Source of the DNA: Bacillota bacterium
GTDB taxonomy: Bacteria; Bacillota; Clostridia; Oscillospirales; Ruminococcaceae
DNA length: 40,038 bases
Direction of reading: 5' to 3'
Assembly: GCA_023431215.1 (NCBI GenBank)
Contig: JAEYXR010000019.1
Span: forward strand, 1-40,038
Shown one piece after another: positions 32,305 through 40,038 of the stretch. Every line of letters begins with the position of its first letter. Within the stretch, counting starts at the first letter, position 1. The position numbers were made by a program, and so were the translations under genes. The notes under the pieces are model-generated. The model did not search any database. It was not told the origin of the DNA and saw only the letters and a list, made by a program, of their open reading frames with translations.

Positions 32305-33057
32305 ATGAAGGATCTTTATTACTCCATGATATTTAAGCGAAAATCCTTTCACGTTTTTCCAAATTTGTACCACCTTTGTCCATCAGAGCTAAAAGAAATC
32401 AAGAGCTTTTTTCAAACCATTGAGCCTCTTTGTAAAGATATCCAAACAGAGCTGCGCATTCTCCCTTGTGAACAGACCACCTGCAAACGAGGGGAATTTT
32501 GCATCCTTATCTATAGTGAAAAAAAGGAACACTATTTGCAAAATGTCGGATATTTGGGAGAACAGCTTGATTTGTGGCTGGCATCCAAAAACATTGGTGT
32601 TTGCTGGTATGGGGTAGGAAAAACAAACGAAACAAAATACAATGGGTTTGACTTTGTTATCATGCTGGCCATACAAAAGGTAGAACCAACGCATTTTAGA
32701 AAGGACTACACCAAGGCCAAAAGAAAATCCTTGGGGGAAATTTGGCAAGGTAATGAATTTTTAAGTGTTGCATCAGCAGCACGCTATGCACCAAGTGCCT
32801 GTAACACACAGCCATGGCTGATAAGGTGTGGCACATCAGGCTTGTCCCTTTATCAGGTTTTTGGGAAAAGAGGCATCATGCCCGCCAACAAAGTTGCATA
32901 TTATAATCAAATTGATTTGGGCATTTTTATGCTGATACTGGAGTTATGCCTAGAGCATGAGGGAATACCCTTTCACCGTCAGCTGTTTTCACCAACATTT
33001 ACCCCTGCAAAAGAAATGCTGACAACAAAATACCTTCTTCTAAAAAATGAACAATAG
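32305..33057 (+). CDS. nitroreductase-family protein (TM1586-like)
   Basis: A 250-aa protein behind AAGGAGG. KRKSFHVF at residues 10-17 mirrors the KRRSxRxF start of nitroreductases, GYLGEQLDLWLASKNIGVCWYG is the family's helix after the FMN site, and AARYAPSACNTQPWLI supplies the APSxxNxQPW motif. The order (the APSxxNxQPW motif in the second half) points to the double-repeat putative nitroreductase family PF14512, not to the classical one. FMN binding and NAD(P)H-dependent reduction are expected; the substrate is unknown. It is divergent from adhE. Confidence 0.78.
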   Translation: MKDLYYSMIFKRKSFHVFPNLYHLCPSELKEIKSFFQTIEPLCKDIQTELRILPCEQTTCKRGEFCILIYSEKKEHYLQNVGYLGEQLDLWLASKNIGVCWYGVGKTNETKYNGFDFVIMLAIQKVEPTHFRKDYTKAKRKSLGEIWQGNEFLSVASAARYAPSACNTQPWLIRCGTSGLSLYQVFGKRGIMPANKVAYYNQIDLGIFMLILELCLEHEGIPFHRQLFSPTFTPAKEMLTTKYLLLKNEQ

Positions 33058-33226
33058 ACAGGTATTTTTACAGGTAAACCAATCTCCCTGCTGCGCAATG
33101 ATAGAAATCTACTTTGCAAATATGCTATAATAAATTAAGTGTATCATTCTGTGTACATTCATTGAAACTGTCTATGGCAGTTTTTCATTCGGCATCAACC
33201 CAACCCCAGCAAAAGGAGAAATCAAA

Positions 33227-33799
33227 ATGGAAATGATAGAAAGTATGGAAGAACTGCGGCAGCAAGTGCTTACCTGCACCCGTTGCGGGTTATGTCAAGG
33301 CCGTACCAATGCAGTTTTTGGTGTAGGCAATCCTCATGCGGGAGTCATGTTTATTGGCGAGGGCCCCGGCGAGCAGGAAGACTTAAAGGGTAAACCCTTT
33401 GTTGGGCGCAGCGGCCAGCTTTTGGATAAAATGCTTGCTTACATAGGGCTTTCCCGCAGCGAAAACATTTTTATTGCTAATATGGTAAAATGCCGCCCAC
33501 CCCAAAACCGTGACCCTTCTAAGGATGAGGTGGCATTGTGTATGGATTACCTCCGCAACCAGGTTCATCTTATCCGCCCTCGTATCATTGTATGTGTTGG
33601 GCGCATTGCAGCTACGGCGCTTATCTCTCCTAATTATAAAGTTACCAAAGAGCACGGTACTTTTATAGAGCGAGGCGAAACTTTGATGATGGGTACCTTT
33701 CATCCTGCCGCTTTGCTGCGCAACCCCAACCAAAAACCTGCTGCAATGGAGGATTTTTTAGCTCTGCGGGCAAAGATGGAAGAATTGCAGTTAATTTAA
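33227..33799 (+). CDS. family-4 uracil-DNA glycosylase with [4Fe-4S] cluster
   Basis: A 190-aa protein behind AAAGGAG. It removes uracil from DNA. Cluster cysteines are Cys17 and Cys20 (TCTRCGLCQGR), with Cys in MVKCRPPQNRDP and a later one around EVALCMDYL. MFIGEGPGEQEDLKGKPFVG is the active-site motif (GEGPGxxED), and GTFHPAALLRNP is motif II with the catalytic His. The layout matches thermophile-type UDGa found in many anaerobes. It is followed 79 bases later by the interrupted ATPase gene. Confidence 0.9.
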   Translation: MEMIESMEELRQQVLTCTRCGLCQGRTNAVFGVGNPHAGVMFIGEGPGEQEDLKGKPFVGRSGQLLDKMLAYIGLSRSENIFIANMVKCRPPQNRDPSKDEVALCMDYLRNQVHLIRPRIIVCVGRIAATALISPNYKVTKEHGTFIERGETLMMGTFHPAALLRNPNQKPAAMEDFLALRAKMEELQLI

Positions 33800-33877
33800 C
33801 TTCTTTTCAGTGGCAAAACCTCAATTTTGGCATAGCATGGTAATACATGTGCTATTGCCAAAAGGAGGCCATATCCT

Positions 33878-34180
33878 ATGGAAAAAAAACCAAAGGTTCT
33901 GCGTTTTTTCCTTGGCGCCAACTCTGCACAAGGGTTTGTCTCTCGTTTTGACCAACTGGGAGACCCCAAAAAGGGATGGCGCTGCTATGTCATCAAAGGA
34001 GGACCCGGCACCGGAAAGTCCTCTTTGATGAAGAAGCTTGCTGCTCGCCTGGACACCGGCAACGACCCGGTGGAGTACATCCATTGTTCCTCAGATGTGG
34101 ACTCTTTGGACGGAGTGATTTTTCCCTGCCAGCATCTTTCCATTGCCGATGGTACCCCGCCACACAGCGGGGTTCTATAG
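33878..34180 (+). pseudogene. P-loop ATPase, truncated by element 2
   Basis: AAAGGAGG precedes the start. The frame begins like the Clostridial ATPase family PRK06851 (about 360 residues): FFLGANSAQGFVSRFDQL, the Walker A KGGPGTGKSSLMKKLA, then YIHCSSDVDSLDGVIFP and IADGTPPH. In intact relatives the phrase DGTxPHxxxP continues. Here it breaks after PPH and stops four residues later, with only 100 residues. The break lies at the CCCCGC-N6-GCGGGG repeat, beside the serine recombinase gene. The normal protein's function is not established. The rest of the gene is not in the window, so the element's other end should lie beyond 40038 or has been lost. Confidence 0.82.
34155..34172. other. inferred attachment-site junction of element 2
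   Basis: CCCCGC (34155-34160), six bases CACACA, GCGGGG (34167-34172): a perfect 6+6 inverted repeat right where ATPase similarity ends. This is the best candidate crossover site for the neighbouring recombinase. Confidence 0.5.
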
Positions 34181-34197
34181 TCCACAATCAGTACCGA

Positions 34198-34243
34198 TTT
34201 TTAAAGGCTTTACACCAAAATTACGGTAAAAAGCCTTTAAAAA
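34198..34243. repeat. 14-base inverted repeat at the recombinase stop
   Basis: TTTTTAAAGGCTTT (34198-34211) is the exact reverse complement of AAAGCCTTTAAAAA (34230-34243), and it spans the recombinase stop codon. It may be an element end, a recombinase accessory site or a terminator with no long U-run. Confidence 0.6.
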
Positions 34244-35796
34244 TTCCACTGAATATGTATTTTTTGCTGCCCGGTTTCTTGATTCTTTTCCGCTACCAAA
34301 ATCTGTCCAACCGCCAAAGCCAGCAGTTCTCTGGGCATAGGGGTAAGCTGCAGCAGTGTCTGTACCCTCTCCGTTAACTCCACATCGCTCTCTTTTTCTC
34401 TGCTGATTAGGTTTAGCTGTCTTTTTTTCTCATCATATTGTTGCTCCAATGCATTTTTTGCTGCCAAAAATCCGCGGTTCAGCTGGACAAACTGTTTTTC
34501 TTCAATTACACCCGATACCTTATCTATATATAGGCTTTTTAGGATGATAGAATGCTTTTGTATCTGTGCATCCAGTTTTTGTAGTTCTTTTTGTAGCCTT
34601 GCAGCCTGAATGCTGAAGCTGTCCTCTGCTTCAAATCGACTGACGTCCCCCAGTTCATAGAAATTGGAGATGTACGTTTTCAAGCGATCTTGTACCAAGC
34701 AGATAAGTTCATCCAAACGGATAGAATGGCGGCTGCAAAGATTTTTATTGCTGGTTACCGAAAGCTTACAACGCAGGTAAAAGCGTCGCTTTTCTTCATA
34801 TCCATTGCTGGTTTTGCTCATGGTGCTTTTGCAGTCCATGCACTTCACTAAGCCTGACAGCAGGTGTACCTGACCGCTGCTGTCCGTCCTTGTTCTGGGC
34901 CTTATCAGCTCCTGTACTCTTTGATATGCAGCGGCATCTATGATGGCTTCGTGGGTTCCTTCCACCCGTATCCATTTTTCCTGCGGCACATCCGTAACCC
35001 TTGTGGATTTATAACTTATCTTCTTTTTTCGCCCCTGAACCATTACTCCGGTGTACATTTCATTGTGCAGTATTCGTGATACTGTTGTCTTATTCCACAG
35101 GCCATAGTCGTCTACTGCTGCCCCGTTAACGTATCCCCAGCCCTTTTGCTGCTTGTATTTGGTAGGGTTCTTAACACCCATATCATTGAGCTTATTGGCA
35201 ATATACTGCTTGCCATGTCCCTCCAAGCACCACTGGTAAATTTGCCGCACCACCTGCGCCGCTTCTGTATCAATCACCAGCTTGTTTTTGTCCTGAGGGT
35301 CCTTTTGATAGCCATATGTGGGAAAACCGCCGATATATTGCCCCTGCCGACGCTTATAGTCAAACACCATACGGATATTTTCCGATAAATCCTCCAAATA
35401 CCATTCGTTGATTAGCCCGTTAATTTGGCGGGCTTTTTTGCTGCCTTTTATATCGGTATCCACATGGTCTGCCACTGCCACAAAGCGAATACCCCAAAGA
35501 GGAAACCTGCCATGTATATACCGTTCCACCAGCTCCATATCACGGGTAAAGCGCGACTGTGTTTTGCACAGCACAATTTGAAACCGCCCAGCCTGTGCAT
35601 CTGTGAGCATCCGGTTAAAATCCGGCCTTTGGGCATCCATTCCCGAGTAGTCTTCATCACAATAAATGCTGTAAATCTCCCATTGGTGTTCCAGCGCATA
35701 CCGAATCAGCAGTGATTTTTGATTTTGAATACTCTCCGACTCTGCTTGTTTCTCCTCATCCTCCCTGCTGATTCTGCAATAAACAGCACACAACAC
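34237..35796 (-). CDS. large serine recombinase of element 2
   Basis: A 519-aa protein. I start it at the GTG at 35796, 6 bases after GGAGGT; an upstream TTG lies before that site. AVYCRISREDEE carries the nucleophile Ser10, CKTQSRFTRDMELVERYIHG follows, then LSENIRMVFDYKRRQGQYIGG as the long helix. The recombinase domain has NEMYTGVMVQGRKKKIS, the zinc ribbon CMDCKSTMSKTS with CKLSVTSNKNLCSRH, and a coiled coil (about 390-470) comes near the end. It resembles TnpX-like/ICE recombinases and is only distantly like the one at 3744. Its 3' end faces the interrupted ATPase gene. Confidence 0.92.
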   Translation of the reverse strand: MLCAVYCRISREDEEKQAESESIQNQKSLLIRYALEHQWEIYSIYCDEDYSGMDAQRPDFNRMLTDAQAGRFQIVLCKTQSRFTRDMELVERYIHGRFPLWGIRFVAVADHVDTDIKGSKKARQINGLINEWYLEDLSENIRMVFDYKRRQGQYIGGFPTYGYQKDPQDKNKLVIDTEAAQVVRQIYQWCLEGHGKQYIANKLNDMGVKNPTKYKQQKGWGYVNGAAVDDYGLWNKTTVSRILHNEMYTGVMVQGRKKKISYKSTRVTDVPQEKWIRVEGTHEAIIDAAAYQRVQELIRPRTRTDSSGQVHLLSGLVKCMDCKSTMSKTSNGYEEKRRFYLRCKLSVTSNKNLCSRHSIRLDELICLVQDRLKTYISNFYELGDVSRFEAEDSFSIQAARLQKELQKLDAQIQKHSIILKSLYIDKVSGVIEEKQFVQLNRGFLAAKNALEQQYDEKKRQLNLISREKESDVELTERVQTLLQLTPMPRELLALAVGQILVAEKNQETGQQKIHIQWNF

Positions 35797-35841
35797 CTTA
35801 CCACCTCCCAACAAGGCACATTTAGGTAAAACCTCTTAGAA

Positions 35842-36003
35842 TCATGCTTCATCTTCATCCTTTGTATCAAGAGAGATTATCTGTTTTTGACTAAGCTTTT
35901 GTTTTAGATATTCATCCATCAGTATTTGAATATTTCTTTTGTATTCATCCGCTGCTTTACTTTTAAATTCCTCAGTTACAATAAAAGTTGTATTTTTCGT
36001 CAG
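35842..36003 (-). CDS. possible 53-aa ORF with CTG start
   Basis: Directly upstream of the recombinase on its strand lies an open frame with LTKNTTFIVTEEFKSKAADE followed by helical, Lys/Gln-rich residues and the acidic end DTKDEDEA. No ATG, GTG or TTG starts it; the only well-placed codon is CTG at 36003, with AAGGGGG about 5 bases upstream. It may be a small recombination factor read from a rare start, a remnant, or chance. Homologs were not recognised. The surrounding 36004-36130 holds nothing else. Confidence 0.35.
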   Translation of the reverse strand: MTKNTTFIVTEEFKSKAADEYKRNIQILMDEYLKQKLSQKQIISLDTKDEDEA

Positions 36004-36130
36004 ACATTCCCCCTTGGTGTAAGAGTATGCCTGCCGGCTTGTACAGTATGAAGCCTAAAAATGCCATTAACCCTTATATGCTGAGACGATGAGATTACTA
36101 AAGCAACGCCATATCATTTATGTTGCAATT

Positions 36131-36185
36131 AAGAAAATCCCACCAAAAAACAGCCGGTTAGCTGCTTTTTAGTGGGATTCTTTTA
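36131..36185. terminator. terminator after the TRAP operon
   Basis: AATCCCAC (36136-36143) pairs with GTGGGATT (36172-36179), with inner CAGC/GCTG and A/T pairs, and T-rich flanks on both strands. Confidence 0.85.
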
Positions 36186-36196
36186 TTAGTAGTCAA

Positions 36197-37477
36197 TTAC
36201 AAATTAGGCAAGAACATAACCAATGGCTCACAGTAAGTTACAATTAACAGTGAAATGAGCATTGCTATGATAAAAGGAATACTTTCTTTTATAAATTTGC
36301 CCATGGGTGCGCCTGTAATGGCACAACAGGTAAACATCATAGAACCAAAGGGCGGAGTTATACCACCAATCATAATGTTTACAATGCAAATAAGACCAAA
36401 GTGGATTGGGTCAACTCCCAGTGTTTTTACCACAGGAACCAACAGCGGCGCAAGAATAATCAAGGCAGCACCGCCCTCCAGGAACATCCCCATGACCAGC
36501 AGCAGCACATTAATCAATGCCAGCATCAGGTACTTGTTTTGTGTAATGCCAAGCAGCGATTCGGTAATGAGCTGGGGAATGCGCTCCCAGTTCATGTAAT
36601 AACCAAAAACAGATGCTGCAACAATGATTAAAACAACTGTACTGGTGCCATAAATAGTCTCTTTTAAAATTGGCCAAATATGCTGGACATTAAGTTTTTT
36701 ATAAATAAAAAGCCCTACAACGATGCAATAAACAACCGCAACCGCACCAGCTTCAGAGGGAGTAAAAACACCCAAACGCAAACCGGCTATAATGCCAAAA
36801 GGAAAAAGCAAAGCCCAGATAGAATCTATAAGCTGTACAAATATCTCTTTTGCGGTGGCTCTTTTTTCACGAGACGGCTTGTATCCGCGTTTTTTTGATA
36901 TAATGGTAACCGTAATCATAAGGCAGACAGCCATCAGTAGTCCCGGAATGTATCCTGCCATAAACATTTTGGAAACCGATGTACTGGCAATTAAAGCGTA
37001 AACAATAAGATTGATACCCGGGGGAATGATAGGTGTAACCGCCGAGGAGGCAGCAGTAATTGCCGCCGAAAAAGCTTTGTCATAGCCTCTTTTTTCCATT
37101 TCGGGAACCAGCATTTTACTTTGCATGGCTGCATCGGCGTTTGCAGACCCGGACACTCCTCCCATTAAAACACTGAGCAGAACATTAACCTGCGCCAATC
37201 CTCCCGACATATGCCCCGTCAAAACATCGGCAAATTTCATTAGCTTTTCGCTAATGCCGGAGTAATTCATAATTGCTCCCGCCATGATAAAAAACGGAAT
37301 TGCCAGAAGCGGAAAGGATTGTGTGCTGGTTACAAATTTTTGTAAAATAAGTTGTGTGGGAGACGTTGTATCAATAAAGGTAAAGTATGATATACACGCT
37401 CCAAACAGTGCATAAGCAATGGGAATACCCGAAAAATAAAGGATAAACACTATAATGACCGGTACATAAGCCAGCAT
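36197..37477 (-). CDS. dctM: TRAP transporter large permease (DctM)
   Basis: A 426-aa membrane protein of about 12 TM helices, the ion-coupled transport subunit. Typical stretches are LLAIPFFIMAGAIMNYSGIS, LLSVLMGGVSGSANADAAMQSK, ITAASSAVTPIIPPGINLIVY and GLICIVNIMIGGITPPFGSM. AAGGAGG precedes the ATG and only one base separates it from the DctQ stop. With DctQ and DctP it forms a sodium-driven uptake system for an organic acid. The substrate is not fixed; no catabolic gene is visible to tell. Confidence 0.93.
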   Translation of the reverse strand: MLAYVPVIIVFILYFSGIPIAYALFGACISYFTFIDTTSPTQLILQKFVTSTQSFPLLAIPFFIMAGAIMNYSGISEKLMKFADVLTGHMSGGLAQVNVLLSVLMGGVSGSANADAAMQSKMLVPEMEKRGYDKAFSAAITAASSAVTPIIPPGINLIVYALIASTSVSKMFMAGYIPGLLMAVCLMITVTIISKKRGYKPSREKRATAKEIFVQLIDSIWALLFPFGIIAGLRLGVFTPSEAGAVAVVYCIVVGLFIYKKLNVQHIWPILKETIYGTSTVVLIIVAASVFGYYMNWERIPQLITESLLGITQNKYLMLALINVLLLVMGMFLEGGAALIILAPLLVPVVKTLGVDPIHFGLICIVNIMIGGITPPFGSMMFTCCAITGAPMGKFIKESIPFIIAMLISLLIVTYCEPLVMFLPNL

Positions 37478-37478
37478 A

Positions 37479-37970
37479 TTATACCACCTCCTTGCTACGG
37501 TTATTTAGTATCTGTTTAATATCTTTTGAAAAAAAGTAGAGAGAATAAATTGTCATTAATACAAAAGAAACAAGAATGGCAGTACTAATATAAGCTGACG
37601 AAATGCCAAGCACTGGCGTGGGTTTTTTGTAAGAGGTTTGCAGATAAAGTACACATAAATAGGTAATTTGCCCATTGATAGCAATGAGCAACAGGTCTAC
37701 AACTATATTTACAATTGCCTGTATTGACTGAGGTAGCAAATTAACAACAATATCCACACCGATATGTATGCGTCTTTTGTACCCTGCAGCAGCACCCAAA
37801 AACACTGCCCAGACAAAGCATCCGGTTGCCACTTCTTCTGACCACACCAGTCCCGTATTCATCACATAACGAAGAAACACGTTAACAACAACAAGGATGA
37901 TTGTTATAATAAGAAAAGCAGATGCAATCAGCTCTTCCATATTGCTTAAAATAAACTTTAACTTCTTCAA
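37479..37970 (-). CDS. dctQ: TRAP transporter small permease (DctQ)
   Basis: A 163-aa protein with four TM helices. It starts at the TTG at 37970, 6 bases after GAGGAG. VWSEEVATGCFVWAVFLGAA (about residues 41-60) is the conserved DctQ signature (W-x-EE-x), followed by the basic KRRIHIGVD. The small subunit assists DctM in the membrane. It lies between dctP and dctM, in the usual order. Confidence 0.92.
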   Translation of the reverse strand: MKKLKFILSNMEELIASAFLIITIILVVVNVFLRYVMNTGLVWSEEVATGCFVWAVFLGAAAGYKRRIHIGVDIVVNLLPQSIQAIVNIVVDLLLIAINGQITYLCVLYLQTSYKKPTPVLGISSAYISTAILVSFVLMTIYSLYFFSKDIKQILNNRSKEVV

Positions 37971-38054
37971 AATACTCTCCTCGTTTCGTCCAGAGATAAA
38001 AATGCTTTTTCAAACTCAGCCGCCTGTTAAAACAAAAACAGTGATAAACAAGGC

Positions 38055-38093
38055 GTCCTCCGCCTAATATCCATAGGAAACTCGGCGGAGGAC
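38055..38093 (-). other. stem-loop between dctP and dctQ
   Basis: GTCCTCCGCC (38055-38064) pairs perfectly with GGCGGAGGAC (38084-38093), with no U-run. It likely protects the upstream dctP mRNA or dampens transcription into the permease genes, giving an excess of binding protein. Confidence 0.6.
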
Positions 38094-38112
38094 CAAATAA
38101 TAACGAAGTTAA

Positions 38113-39177
38113 TTATTTTGCTGCACGAATTTTAGCCAATTCAGCCTGAAGGGTATCATAAATGCCCGCACTGCAGCCGTCCTTTGCTTCCATATTATCA
38201 AAAACAACCTTTGTTGCAGCAGAAAAAGCTGCCTGATCTACTTCATTAAACTTTACTCCCAGGCTCTCCAGCTCAGCATAAGTTGCATCATAAGCTTCGC
38301 TGACAAGCTTGGTCATTTCTTTTCCACCGTAGGCAAACTCTTCTTCAATAATCTTGCGGTATTCTTCCGGGATGCTGTTAAACACATCTATGTTGATGTA
38401 CACACCGCAGGTGCCCAAAAAGTGTTTTGTCATAGCAACATTTTTGCAGTATTCATAGCACTTGGTTCCAATGTTGGTAAACTCAGAGCCTTCCAGTCCG
38501 TCAACAACACCCTGAGATACACCAGAGAGTGTTTCGGAAAAAGGCAGAGAGGTTGCAGTAGCACCCATTGCATTGATGGTATCAATAAACAGTTGGCTTC
38601 CGGGGGTTCTCAGCTTGATGCCTTTTAAATCCTGGGGTTTTTCAATAACCTTATTGGTAATTAAATTTCTAAAACCAAAGATATAATCAAGGCCCAAAAC
38701 CTTAATTCCCTTTTCTTCTGCCTTAGCGATCATATCTTTCACCAGTTGGGTTTCTATCATGGTGGTATACTCATCATAGGAGGCATACAGCATTGGGCCA
38801 ACCAAAGCTTTAAAATCAGGTACATAGTCAGCCAGGTAAGAAGGATCTTCTACCGAAATAAAGTTGGCACCGCTAGCAACCTGCTCCAGGCCATCTTTAT
38901 AGGTAGCCAGTTGTCCCTGACCATAGCACTGAATTTCAATTGCGCCGTTGGTCTTTTCTTTAATGCGCTTTGCTACCAGCTCCATAGATTTGTAAAGCTG
39001 CTCGTCCGGAGAGAAAACGTGGCTTAACTTAAGTACAAGTTTATAATCATCGGCAGGTGCACTAGAACTTACCTCAGAGGAACCGGGGGTAGATGATGTA
39101 ACAGAATTGGAGCCGCCGCAAGCAGATAAGGATACTACCATTAACACAGATAATGCCAGGGCAAAAAACTTTTTCAT
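38113..39177 (-). CDS. dctP: TRAP transporter binding lipoprotein (DctP)
   Basis: A 354-aa protein. The ATG at 39177 has AAGGAG 8 bases upstream. The signal MKKFFALALSVLMVVSLSA ends in a lipobox with Cys20, followed by a Ser-rich linker. The mature part is a DctP-family protein: LKLSHVFSPDEQLYKSMELVA, then IKLRTPGSQLFIDTINAMGA, whose Arg holds the substrate carboxylate in this family, and LSGVSQGVVDGLEG. It catches the substrate outside the cell and hands it to DctQM. First gene of the operon. The substrate is unknown. Confidence 0.93.
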   Translation of the reverse strand: MKKFFALALSVLMVVSLSACGGSNSVTSSTPGSSEVSSSAPADDYKLVLKLSHVFSPDEQLYKSMELVAKRIKEKTNGAIEIQCYGQGQLATYKDGLEQVASGANFISVEDPSYLADYVPDFKALVGPMLYASYDEYTTMIETQLVKDMIAKAEEKGIKVLGLDYIFGFRNLITNKVIEKPQDLKGIKLRTPGSQLFIDTINAMGATATSLPFSETLSGVSQGVVDGLEGSEFTNIGTKCYEYCKNVAMTKHFLGTCGVYINIDVFNSIPEEYRKIIEEEFAYGGKEMTKLVSEAYDATYAELESLGVKFNEVDQAAFSAATKVVFDNMEAKDGCSAGIYDTLQAELAKIRAAK

Positions 39178-39658
39178 ACAGTTTTCTCCTTCACTTTCAT
39201 TAAAAGTTAACTTCAAATCTTTAGTTTTTTAAGAATTTTCCATAAATAAATTTTAATAAAAAATCTTAATAAAAACTTCAACTTTTAACCAAATGTTAAC
39301 ATTGTTTTATTATGTTGTCAACACTCAAACCATATGATTAATTTATTTTAGTAAGTACGACGAATAACCACAAGAAAATTTGTCAGATTTTACTCATGTC
39401 AATTACATGATATTTATTTAACTTTTATTAAAATTATGTTAAAATAAGATAAGCAAGTGTCTTTCCCATTAAAAGCATTGTTTAGTACAGGCTATCCCAA
39501 AGCGCCTTAGGTTTTTAAATATGATTAACCTAAATGGCAAAATACTGTACTTCACATGCATCCAAATTTACATTGTTTCTTTAGTATGTTAATATTTTGT
39601 CAGTAGTATGATAAAAATGTTTTAATGCCTATAAATTGAAAATGAGTGAGGAAGCAGC
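39178..39658. promoter_or_regulatory. AT-rich divergent region, TRAP operon / LacI gene
   Basis: 481 bases with no gene. Symmetric elements seen: AATGTTAACATT (39292-39303, perfect), TGTTG-T-CAACA (39313-39323, perfect arms) and TTAGGTT-N13-AACCTAA (39507-39533). The first two are close together upstream of dctP and are candidate sites for the divergent LacI-type regulator. Promoter elements are not clear enough to place. Confidence 0.4.
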
Positions 39659-40038
39659 ATGGAACAAAAAGTAAAAGCAACCTTAAGAGATGTGGCAAAA
39701 CGAGCTCAAGTGTCTATTGCTACAGCTTCATTGATCCTGAATGAAAAATCCAGTGATAAATTTCTGCCTGAAACTGTAGAAATTGTTTTGCGCTGTGCTC
39801 AGGAATTGGGGTATGAAAAAAGAGTAAAAAGAGTTGCTTCTGAAAGTAACAATAAAACTATTTTGGTGGTATGCCCTTCTGTTATCAATCCTTATTATGC
39901 AACAATTATTCAGGGCATTGAACAAATTGCAAGAGTTGAAGGATATCATACCCTGCTGCTAACAACCTATTGGGATACAGATGTAGAAAAATATACCCTA
40001 AGAGATTTGCAAAGCCGCCCTCCTGCAGGAATCATTTA
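39659..40038 (+). CDS. LacI-family regulator, partial
   Basis: The ATG at 39659 follows GAGGAAG; the frame is open to the window edge (126 codons). ATLRDVAKRAQVSIATASLI (residues 8-27) is the LacI-type HTH; LILNEKSSDK continues into the hinge, and TILVVCPSVINPYYATIIQG starts the periplasmic-binding-like sensor domain. In the hinge the usual LPETVEIV-helix is present. It is divergent from dctP and most likely controls the TRAP operon in response to its substrate or a derivative. The C-terminus lies outside. Confidence 0.88.
   Translation, partial: MEQKVKATLRDVAKRAQVSIATASLILNEKSSDKFLPETVEIVLRCAQELGYEKRVKRVASESNNKTILVVCPSVINPYYATIIQGIEQIARVEGYHTLLLTTYWDTDVEKYTLRDLQSRPPAGII

Noticed and set aside
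36004..40038. Treating the TRAP operon and LacI-type gene as proven cargo of element 2
   Set aside because: The far end of the element is not in the window and the genes have typical chromosomal form, so membership is undecided.
1..40038. CRISPR arrays, tRNA or rRNA genes, insertion sequences
   Set aside because: Read on both strands; no spaced direct-repeat array, no cloverleaf with a T-arm, no rRNA signature and no DDE transposase were seen.

Overview
The window looks like the chromosome of a Clostridia-class Firmicute, most likely a gut or rumen Oscillospirales (Ruminococcaceae-like) anaerobe. The clues are an IspH-ribosomal S1 fusion gene, the cmk-plsC-ispH/rpsA gene order, a bifunctional AdhE, a T-box leader, strong AGGAGG ribosome sites, several TTG/GTG starts and moderate GC. 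No tRNA, rRNA, CRISPR array or insertion sequence was seen. The species is not determined.

Region 1 (1 to about 5245) is the right end of an integrated element, prophage- or ICE-like. It carries an AbrB-type regulator cut by the window edge, a small phage-type protein, a two-gene module (2-TM protein plus 43-aa proline-rich protein), two divergent XRE regulators around repeated operators, and a three-gene toxin-antitoxin-chaperone cassette (HigB-like, HigA-like, SecB-like). It ends with a large serine recombinase. The recombinase gene runs into feoB, which is cut after about 380 codons, so feoB appears to be the integration site.

Region 2 (5160-34150) is ordinary chromosome. It holds feoB (broken) and feoA with a divergent DtxR-type regulator, a lipid kinase, a phosphoribosyltransferase behind a structured leader, nagB, an M42 peptidase, a GNAT acetyltransferase, a polar amino-acid ABC transporter and a flavodoxin-like protein. 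It continues with the ispH/rpsA-plsC-cmk cluster, a BaiN-like flavoprotein with an RpiR regulator, an aldehyde dehydrogenase, an M23 lipoprotein, a PAP2 phosphatase and an XRE regulator with a membrane tail. Next come a T-box riboswitch with a predicted valine (GUA) specifier that precedes an acyl-CoA synthetase, an adhE operon with a Rex-like site, a nitroreductase-like gene with a palindromic operator, and a family-4 uracil-DNA glycosylase.

Region 3 (about 34160 to 40038): a second large serine recombinase interrupts a P-loop ATPase gene after about 97 codons. Its gene faces the junction, as in region 1. The other half of the ATPase is not in the window. Rightward lie a possible tiny ORF, a TRAP transporter operon (dctP-dctQ-dctM) and a divergent LacI-type regulator cut by the right edge. 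Whether the TRAP operon is cargo of the second element or lies beside it cannot be told here.

The most interesting systems are the toxin-antitoxin-chaperone cassette on the feoB-inserted element, the T-box/acyl-CoA synthetase pair (possible isobutyrate-to-valine salvage), and the two gene-disrupting serine-recombinase insertions with short inverted repeats at the inferred junctions.
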